Source of the DNA: an uncultured Bacteroides sp.
GTDB lineage: Bacteria; Bacteroidota; Bacteroidia; Bacteroidales; Bacteroidaceae
DNA: 8,175 bases
Direction of reading: 5' to 3'
Assembly (NCBI GenBank): GCA_905197435.1
Contig: CAJJYX010000150.1
Location: forward strand, 1-8,175
Below the pieces are notes generated by a model. The model was not told where the DNA came from. It made no database searches and saw nothing but the letters and a program-made list of their open reading frames with translations. The position numbers and the translations under genes were made by a program. Positions within the stretch are counted from its first letter, which is position 1, and each line of letters opens with the position of its first letter. Below are positions 1-4,956 of the stretch, piece after piece.

Positions 1-582
1 CGCCAGGAACAGAAGAAATATGCCAAACTGGCCGATGCCTTCACTCCGCTGGCAAAGGGTATGAACTCCGAATATGCCAACCAGAATGCATACGACAGTA
101 TCCAGATTCACGGCGGTTCGGGCTTCATGCTGGAATATGCTTGCCAACGCATCTACCGCGATGCACGTATCACTTCCATTTACGAAGGTACCACCCAGTT
201 GCAGACCGTAGCCGCTATCCGCTATGTGACGAACGGTTCGTATGCCGCTACCCTGCGCGATTACGAGCAAGTGCCATGCAGCGAAGAAATGCAGCCGTTG
301 ATGGATCGCATCAAGGAAATGACCAATAAGTTCGAAGCCTGCACCAATGCGGTGAAAGAGGCTCAGAACCAGGAATTGCTGGACTTCGTGGCACGTCGTC
401 TCTATGAAATGGCAGCGGTATGTGTCATGTCGCACCTCATCATCCAGGATGCGACAAAAGCTCCCGAACTGTTCAGCAAATCAGCTCTTGTATATGTGAA
501 CTATGCAGAAGCTGAAGTGGAAAAGCACTTCAACTTCATCCGTAAGTTCAAGGCAGAAGAACTGGAAAGCTATCGCAAGTAA
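1..582 (+). CDS. Acyl-CoA dehydrogenase, C-terminal part (5' end outside window)
   Basis: This is the last 193 residues of an acyl-CoA dehydrogenase, a FAD enzyme that oxidises acyl-CoA esters to enoyl-CoA and passes electrons to electron-transfer flavoprotein. The reading frame is open from base 1, so the first ATG at 61 is internal and the true start lies upstream. The diagnostic stretch runs from QIHGGSGF through the RIYRDARI segment to IYEGTTQLQ. The Glu of IYEGT (codon 184-186) matches the catalytic base of the medium-chain enzyme family (Glu376 in human MCAD). About 110 residues of mostly helical sequence follow, longer than the tail of a minimal 380-residue enzyme. This fits the longer bacterial forms with an extra C-terminal helical domain. 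Substrate chain length cannot be told from this part. In Bacteroides such genes often sit next to etfA/etfB, but the upstream neighbour is not visible. Confidence 0.93.
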   Translation, partial: RQEQKKYAKLADAFTPLAKGMNSEYANQNAYDSIQIHGGSGFMLEYACQRIYRDARITSIYEGTTQLQTVAAIRYVTNGSYAATLRDYEQVPCSEEMQPLMDRIKEMTNKFEACTNAVKEAQNQELLDFVARRLYEMAAVCVMSHLIIQDATKAPELFSKSALVYVNYAEAEVEKHFNFIRKFKAEELESYRK

Positions 583-590
583 ACCGCTTG

Positions 591-648
591 AAAAGACATT
601 AATATAATAGCGGGTGTGTCAGAGTCTTGACACACCCGCTTGTCTTTT
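591..648. terminator. Bidirectional hairpin terminator between convergent genes
   Basis: A perfect 13-base-pair stem (AGCGGGTGTGTCA at 609-621, its complement at 628-640) closes a 6-base loop. Outside it, AAAAGACA (591-598) is complementary to TGTCTTTT (641-648), so an A-tract precedes and a U-tract follows the stem. That gives an intrinsic terminator readable on both strands. It lies 8 bases after the acyl-CoA dehydrogenase stop and 20 bases beyond the end of the convergent NUDIX gene, so it can end both transcripts. Confidence 0.9.
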
Positions 649-668
649 GAAAACAAACAATACTAATA

Positions 669-1184
669 TTATGGAAGTGAAATGTATTTGAGTACTTTCT
701 CTATCTCCCCTTCAAAGTTCGGAGTAAACACACCCTTCCCCATGTTTTCTTTAATCTCATCAATGCTCCAGAAACGTCCTCCATCCAGTTCATCGCTGGG
801 GTGGATTTCTCCATCATAAACCGTTTTGTGAACGAAGACAAGCTCCCGTTCGCGGGCAGATTCGAATACATAGTGCATGATGGTTTCGGGAGTGAAATCC
901 GTGATGCCGAGTTCTTCACGAACTTCCCGTTTCAAGGCTGTCTCTACGCTTTCACCCAAGTCTACATGTCCGCCTACGGAAGTATCCCACTTCCCGGGCT
1001 GTATATCCTTCCATTCAGGACGTTTCTGCAAATATAGCTCACCTTTGGAATTGAACACATGAAGATGTATCACCGGATGCAGCAGCTTGCTGCCGTTATG
1101 GCATTCGCCGCGAGTGGCGGCACCTACGATGTTGCCTTGTTCGTCGACAAGGGGGAACATTTCTTGATTATTATCGTGGTTCAT
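669..1184 (-). CDS. NUDIX hydrolase, Idi/YfcD-like
   Basis: A 171-residue NUDIX-fold hydrolase, expected to cleave a nucleoside diphosphate linked to another group, or a related diphosphate, in the cytoplasm using Mg2+. The Nudix box GX5EX7REUXEEXGU is complete at residues 72-94: G72, E78, then R86-E87-V88, E90-E91, G93-I94. The N-terminal part (MFPLVDEQGNIVGAATRGE, then HPVIHLHVFNSKGELYLQKR) resembles the subgroup related to isopentenyl diphosphate isomerase, such as E. coli YfcD. True Idi activity cannot be claimed: the box is a hydrolase-type Nudix box and the isomerase Cys/Glu residues were not identified. The start at 1184 follows the queA stop by only 5 bases, so it is probably co-transcribed with and translationally tied to queA. 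A second Met at residue 9 is a less likely start. The substrate is unknown. Confidence 0.92.
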   Translation of the reverse strand: MNHDNNQEMFPLVDEQGNIVGAATRGECHNGSKLLHPVIHLHVFNSKGELYLQKRPEWKDIQPGKWDTSVGGHVDLGESVETALKREVREELGITDFTPETIMHYVFESARERELVFVHKTVYDGEIHPSDELDGGRFWSIDEIKENMGKGVFTPNFEGEIEKVLKYISLP

Positions 1185-1189
1185 TGTGT

Positions 1190-2419
1190 TTAAGGTATTA
1201 ATAGTGATGAATCCCCATAACTCAGGAAACGGAAATCATGTGCCAGCGCATAGTCATAAATCTTCCGCCAGTCACCGTGTACAAAAGCTGATACGAGCAG
1301 CAACAAGGTGCTTTGCGGTTGGTGGAAATTAGTGACCATAGCTTTCACTATCCTGTATTCATATCCCGGAGCAATGATGATTTGGGTACTGGTATGCAAA
1401 GTTTCCATACGATGCCTATCAAGATAGGTTACAATGGCTTGCAGGGCCTCTACTGCGGATGCTGCGGGAGCTTCAGCAGACATTTCATAAGGTTGCCATT
1501 GACGGACGTGCAAATCTTCCTCCGTAGCTTCGGGATTGTTCAGTAAAGTGACTCCGATGTGATAAAGGCTTTCCAGCGTACGCACGGAAGTTGTTCCTAC
1601 GGCTACTGCCTTACCGCCATGCGCTATGAGTTTTTCCAATGTGCTGCGCGAGACTGAGATATATTCCGTATGCATTTCGTGCCCTTCTATTTCTTCACTT
1701 TTCACGGGTTTGAAGGTGCCTGCTCCTACATGGAGCGTCAACTCTTCCAGTTCTATCCCTTTATTGCGCAATGCAGCCAATACGTGCGGAGTAAAATGCA
1801 ACCCTGCCGTAGGAGCGGCAACCGAGCCTTTGATTTTTGAGTAGACAGTTTGGTAAGTCTCTTTATCACTTTCTTGGGTTTCCCGGTTCAAATAGGGAGG
1901 GATGGGCAATTCACCAAACATTTCAAGGATATCGGCAAAAGTCACTTCCGGGTTGTTCCAACGGAAATCTATCCAATGGCTGGTTCCATGGCATTCACCC
2001 CGTTCGGCTGTCAGGGTGAGTGGCTTGCCTTTCACGGTCATTTCACGTTTCAGTATGCCTTCCTTCCATTTTTTTAAATTGCCGACCATGCAAAGCCAAG
2101 CAACATGCCCAGTTTGCTGGAAATTCAAGGCATAATCATTGGGCAGTATGGGTTCCAGACAGAAAACTTCAATCAGTGCTCCCGTCTCTTTCCGGAAATG
2201 CAGGCGTGCCTGGATGACCTTGGTATTGTTGAATATCATCAGACTTCCTGACGGCAGATATTCCGGCAATGAAGTAAATCTATCTTCTGAAACTTCTCCG
2301 TGACGATACAACAGCAGTTTGGACCGGTCACGTACAGGGAGTGGGAACTTTGCAATGCGTTCGTCCGGTAACGGATAGTTGAATTCGCTGATTCTGATAT
2401 GTCTGGGGTCTTCTTTCAT
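1190..2419 (-). CDS. queA: S-adenosylmethionine:tRNA ribosyltransferase-isomerase QueA (long form)
   Basis: QueA transfers and isomerises the ribose of S-adenosylmethionine onto preQ1 in tRNA, making epoxyqueuosine at the wobble position of GUN anticodons (queuosine pathway, cytoplasm). Seen in the 409-residue product: IAKFPLPVRDRSKLL (22-36), IFNNTKVIQARL (62-73), LPIPPYLNR (171-179), YQTVYSKIKGSVAAPTAGLH (189-208), LHVGAGTFKPVK (229-240), MHTEY (249-253), VGTTSVRTLES (274-284), VTNFHQPQSTLLLLVSAF (362-379) and SYGD (400-403). All match the family along its length. The frame is open upstream to 2692, but the family N-terminus starts near MKEDPRHIRISEF, so the ATG at 2419 is chosen; it lies about 29 bases downstream of a TAnnTTTG promoter motif. 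E. coli QueA has about 356 residues. The extra length is largely an insertion at about 286-344, between TTSVRTLES and TQIIIAPGYEY. Some Bacteroidales carry two QueA-like proteins; whether this is the canonical one cannot be decided from this window. Confidence 0.93.
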   Translation of the reverse strand: MKEDPRHIRISEFNYPLPDERIAKFPLPVRDRSKLLLYRHGEVSEDRFTSLPEYLPSGSLMIFNNTKVIQARLHFRKETGALIEVFCLEPILPNDYALNFQQTGHVAWLCMVGNLKKWKEGILKREMTVKGKPLTLTAERGECHGTSHWIDFRWNNPEVTFADILEMFGELPIPPYLNRETQESDKETYQTVYSKIKGSVAAPTAGLHFTPHVLAALRNKGIELEELTLHVGAGTFKPVKSEEIEGHEMHTEYISVSRSTLEKLIAHGGKAVAVGTTSVRTLESLYHIGVTLLNNPEATEEDLHVRQWQPYEMSAEAPAASAVEALQAIVTYLDRHRMETLHTSTQIIIAPGYEYRIVKAMVTNFHQPQSTLLLLVSAFVHGDWRKIYDYALAHDFRFLSYGDSSLLIP

Positions 2420-2447
2420 GATAGCTTTTTCTTTATTATATCGGTTG

Positions 2448-2480
2448 CAAAGGTACGGATATTTGGGAAGATTTGAAGAA
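2448..2480 (-). promoter_or_regulatory. Bacteroides-type promoter for queA-NUDIX
   Basis: On the minus strand TACCTTTG (2455 down to 2448) matches the Bacteroides -7 consensus TAnnTTTG exactly. The expected -33 position about 19 bases upstream (near 2475-2480) reads TTCTTC, so that box is poor. Transcription would begin near 2440, giving a leader of roughly 20 bases before the queA ATG at 2419. This supports the shorter queA start over the longer open frame, part of which would lie upstream of the transcript. Confidence 0.6.
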
Positions 2481-2504
2481 TAAGGGAAATAATTCCTAAC
2501 TTTG
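2472..2504 (+). promoter_or_regulatory. Bacteroides-type promoter for the DUF2027-Smr gene
   Basis: TTTG at 2472-2475 and TAACTTTG at 2497-2504 match the -33 (TTTG) and -7 (TAnnTTTG) consensus of the Bacteroides major sigma factor, with a 21-base spacer, at the long end of the usual range. Transcription would begin near 2510, giving a leader of about 105 bases. The -33 element lies where the oppositely directed queA promoter would have its own -33 contacts. Confidence 0.65.
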
Positions 2505-2514
2505 CAGGAAGAAA

Positions 2515-2582
2515 CGCAGCCAAATTCCTTTGGCTGCGATTTGGCCAATAGAGTAGCAAGGCTGCACCGTCTTATTGGCAAA
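2515..2582 (+). promoter_or_regulatory. Structured 5' leader of the DUF2027-Smr mRNA (two hairpins)
   Basis: Hairpin 1 is a perfect 10-base-pair stem, CGCAGCCAAA (2515-2524) with TTTGGCTGCG (2529-2538), closed by a TTCC loop. It begins within a few bases of the predicted transcript start. Hairpin 2 pairs TTTGGCCAATA (2540-2550) with TATTGGCAAA (2573-2582), with one bulged G and a 22-base loop. That loop contains GGCTGC (2560-2565), a second copy of the 3' arm core of hairpin 1, so GCAGCC (2516-2521) has two possible partners. No U-tract follows either stem, so they are not terminators. An A-rich, apparently unstructured stretch of about 33 bases then leads to the ATG at 2616. It could stabilise the mRNA or control translation. 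I do not recognise a known riboswitch class. Confidence 0.55.
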
Positions 2583-2615
2583 AGGTAAAGAAAAACAATA
2601 TATAAAGATAAGATT

Positions 2616-3746
2616 ATGAAGATAGGAGATAAAGTCCGTTTCCTCAGTGAAGTTGGAGGCGGTGTTGTAACGGGATTCCAAGGGAAAAACATTGTGTTGG
2701 TGGAAGATGCCGATGGATTTGATATTCCGATGCCGGTAAGCGAATGTGTGGTGATAGAGACAGATGATTATAATATTCCCACCCCGGTGGCAAAAGCGGC
2801 AGCCAACAAGAAAAAAGCAGAAGAGCAGCAGGCACGTACAGCTCCTACTGCAGCAAAAACATCTGCCGCAGCCTCACATGTTTCCGAGCCTCAACCGGGC
2901 CGTTTGGAGAAACCACAAATATCTGTTTATCGCCAGCCTGAGATAAAAGGCGGGGATATCCTGAATGTTTTTCTGGCTTTTGTTCCGGAGGATATCAAGG
3001 CTGTCAGCACTACACCTTTCGATACATATTTGGTGAACGACAGTAACTATTATATGTATTACACTTATTCGAGTGCTGAAGGAAAGTCCTGGACAGTCCG
3101 TTCGCATGGTTTGATAGAGCCGAATACAAAACTGCTATTGGAAGAATTCGAGAAGTCCGAGTTGAACGACCGTGAGCGCGTGAAGGTACAGCTGATTGCA
3201 TTCAAGGATAACCGGTCGTTCACTATGAAGCCACCGGTCGGCGTGGAAGTGCGCATTGATATGGTAAAGTTCTATAAACTGCATACATTCCAGCAGACGG
3301 ATTTCTTTGAAACCCCGGCATTAATGTATGATATTGTCCGGAATGATCAGCCTGCCAAACAGGTTTATGTTTCGGCAGAGGAGTTGAAGGAAGCTTTGAT
3401 GCAGAAAAAGACAGAGGATGCTCCATCCAAACCGCAGACGGTCATCAAACGTGGTGGCAAGAATGGAATTGTTGAGATTGACCTGCACATCGGTGAGCTG
3501 CTGGATGACACTCGTGGCATGAGCAACAGCGAAATATTAGGCTACCAACTGGATAAGTTCCGTGAAGTGATGGAACAGTACAAGAATAAGCGTGAACAGC
3601 GCATTGTCTTTATTCATGGAAAGGGGGATGGCGTACTCCGCAAAGCGCTGTTGGATGAGTTGAAACGTAAATTTCCCAATTGCCGCCATCAGGATGCTTC
3701 GTTCCAAGAGTATGGGTTTGGAGCAACGATGGTGACGATTAAATAA
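2616..3746 (+). CDS. DUF2027 / Smr-domain protein
   Basis: A 376-residue cytoplasmic protein ending in a Smr (small MutS-related) domain. Smr domains bind nucleic acid and several are endonucleases: E. coli SmrB cuts mRNA at collided ribosomes, and MutS2 carries one at its C-terminus. Seen here: a small N-terminal beta-rich module (1-49, [20 protein letters not shown] onward); an Ala/Lys/Pro/Gln-rich, probably disordered linker (about 57-105); a central beta-rich domain (about 110-255, from [15 protein letters not shown]) of the Bacteroidetes DUF2027 type; and the Smr domain (about 284-376). The Smr domain has EIDLHIGEL (287-295, in place of the usual LDLHG) and HGKGDGVLR (334-342), the core loop of the fold. 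No MutS ATPase or membrane segment is present. The ATG at 2616 sits about 105 bases after a promoter. The threonine aldolase follows after 28 bases, so they may be co-transcribed. The family is clear; the substrate and any nuclease activity are inference. Confidence 0.88.
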   Translation: MKIGDKVRFLSEVGGGVVTGFQGKNIVLVEDADGFDIPMPVSECVVIETDDYNIPTPVAKAAANKKKAEEQQARTAPTAAKTSAAASHVSEPQPGRLEKPQISVYRQPEIKGGDILNVFLAFVPEDIKAVSTTPFDTYLVNDSNYYMYYTYSSAEGKSWTVRSHGLIEPNTKLLLEEFEKSELNDRERVKVQLIAFKDNRSFTMKPPVGVEVRIDMVKFYKLHTFQQTDFFETPALMYDIVRNDQPAKQVYVSAEELKEALMQKKTEDAPSKPQTVIKRGGKNGIVEIDLHIGELLDDTRGMSNSEILGYQLDKFREVMEQYKNKREQRIVFIHGKGDGVLRKALLDELKRKFPNCRHQDASFQEYGFGATMVTIK

Positions 3747-3774
3747 AAATGGCTTATCGATGAATTAAAACAGA

Positions 3775-4800
3775 ATGACCATGAGAAGTTTTGCTTCAGA
3801 CAATAATTCCGGTGTGCATCCCCTGGTAATGGAGGCACTGAACCAGGCCAACCGTGACCACGCTGTCGGTTATGGGGACGATCCTTGGACAGAGGAGGCC
3901 GTCCGTAAAATAAGGGAAGCGTTTACACCGGACTGTGAACCACTGTTCGTATTCAATGGTACGGGCAGTAATGCAGTGGCTTTGCAACTGTGTACCCGCC
4001 CTTATAACTCCATCATCTGTGCAGAGACTGCACATATCTATGTTGACGAATGCGGTGCTCCTGCCCGCATGACAGGTTGTCAGATTCGTCCGGTTGCTAC
4101 TCCTGACGGCAAGTTGACACCCGACTTGATTCGCCCTTATCTGTGCCACTTCGGTGAGCAGCATCATTCACAGCCCGGTGCCATTTATATTTCACAGTGT
4201 TCGGAGTTGGGCACTGTCTATAAACCGGATGAGCTTAGGGCTTTGACGGACCTGGCCCATCGGCATGGCATGTATGTCCACATGGACGGAGCCCGCCTGG
4301 CAAATGCCTGTGCAGCCTTGAAGCTCGGATTCAGGGAACTGACTGTGGATTGCGGAATAGATATTCTCAGTTTCGGAGGTACAAAGAACGGATTGATGCT
4401 GGGAGAAAGCGTGATCGTTTTTAATCCGGCCTTGAAAAAGGAGGCTTATTTTGTACGCAAGCAGTCGGCACAGCTTGCATCCAAACTCCGCTATATGTCC
4501 TGCCAGTTCACTGCTTATTTGACAGACGATCTTTGGTTGAAGAATGCCACACATGCCAACCGTATGGCAAAGATTCTCTATGAAGGACTGAAAGAGTTGC
4601 CGGGCGTACAGTTTACGCAAAAGGTGGAAAGCAACCAGCTTTTCCTTACGATGCCGCGCACAGTGATCAACGAACTGCTGAAGGACTATTTCTTCTACTT
4701 CTGGGATGAAGCCATCCACGAAATCCGTTTTGTAACATCTTTCGACACTACGGAAGCAGATATTGAAGAACTGCTGCAATCGGTAAAAAGACTTCTATAG
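3775..4800 (+). CDS. ltaE: Low-specificity L-threonine aldolase
   Basis: A 341-residue fold-type I PLP enzyme that splits L-threonine or L-allo-threonine into glycine and acetaldehyde, linking threonine and glycine pools in the cytoplasm. Seen: FASDNNSGVHP (6-16) at the N-terminus; NGTGSNAVAL (61-70) for phosphate contact; HIYVDECGA (87-95); HMDGARLANA (169-178) with Asp171, expected to contact the PLP ring nitrogen; and SFGGTKNG (199-206) with Lys204, the expected Schiff-base lysine. The length fits the family (about 330-350). Two ATGs lie close together (3775 and 3781). Family members often begin MRSFASDN, so 3781 may be the real start, removing two residues. The gene lies 28 bases after the Smr gene and its own promoter is not evident. 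A bidirectional hairpin terminator begins 9 bases after the stop. The symbol follows E. coli usage; the exact stereochemical preference cannot be read from sequence. Confidence 0.92.
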   Translation: MTMRSFASDNNSGVHPLVMEALNQANRDHAVGYGDDPWTEEAVRKIREAFTPDCEPLFVFNGTGSNAVALQLCTRPYNSIICAETAHIYVDECGAPARMTGCQIRPVATPDGKLTPDLIRPYLCHFGEQHHSQPGAIYISQCSELGTVYKPDELRALTDLAHRHGMYVHMDGARLANACAALKLGFRELTVDCGIDILSFGGTKNGLMLGESVIVFNPALKKEAYFVRKQSAQLASKLRYMSCQFTAYLTDDLWLKNATHANRMAKILYEGLKELPGVQFTQKVESNQLFLTMPRTVINELLKDYFFYFWDEAIHEIRFVTSFDTTEADIEELLQSVKRLL

Positions 4801-4808
4801 AAAATTTA

Positions 4809-4838
4809 AAGCTCCCGACCTTCACAGGCCGGGAGCTT
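4809..4838. terminator. Bidirectional hairpin terminator
   Basis: AAGCTCCCG (4809-4817) pairs perfectly with CGGGAGCTT (4830-4838), extended inward by CC/GG across one mismatch around a TTCACA loop. On the plus strand it ends the threonine aldolase transcript, although the following sequence (ACTTTACAACTT) is only moderately T-rich. On the minus strand the stem is followed by TTTAAATTTT, a better U-tract, so it can also end the convergent GH9-deacetylase transcript, which would carry a 3' untranslated region of about 120 bases. Confidence 0.8.
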
Positions 4839-4845
4839 ACTTTAC

Positions 4846-4875
4846 AACTTCCCCTCTTGGGGGTAAGGAGAAGTT
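4846..4875. repeat. Second intergenic inverted repeat, possibly a dispersed element
   Basis: AACTTC (4846-4851) is complementary to GAAGTT (4870-4875), and inside lies CCCC (4851-4854) facing GGGG (4859-4862) around TCTT. The arms give an imperfect hairpin with C- and G-runs. It sits between the terminator at 4809-4838 and the end of the minus-strand gene. It may be a back-up terminator, or a copy of one of the short C-run/G-run intergenic repeats found in Bacteroidetes genomes; one copy cannot decide. The remaining bases up to 4956 show no gene. AAACAAAC (4882-4889) and GTTTGTTT (4951-4958) form a distant inverted pair of uncertain meaning. Confidence 0.4.
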
Positions 4876-4956
4876 TACTGAAAACAAACCGATTGAATAT
4901 TTACCTTAAATACCTTCGCATGATAACCTTCTTAACTAACCTTTCTAAGAGTTTGT

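Noticed and set aside
2515..2582. Possible preQ1 riboswitch, given the nearby queA
   Set aside because: The hairpins are on the strand transcribed away from queA, and I see no preQ1 riboswitch pattern (short stem followed by an A-rich tail forming a pseudoknot) next to queA itself, whose leader is only about 20 bases.
2420..2692. N-terminal extension of 91 codons on QueA
   Set aside because: The extension crosses both promoter motifs and the start of the Smr gene, has no homology to QueA, and the family N-terminus begins at the ATG at 2419.
3796..4167. Open frame of 123 codons on the minus strand
   Set aside because: Antisense to the threonine aldolase with no features of its own.
4192..4779. 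Open frame of 195 codons on the minus strand
   Set aside because: It is antisense to the threonine aldolase, whose PLP-site motifs are intact; the protein resembles nothing known.
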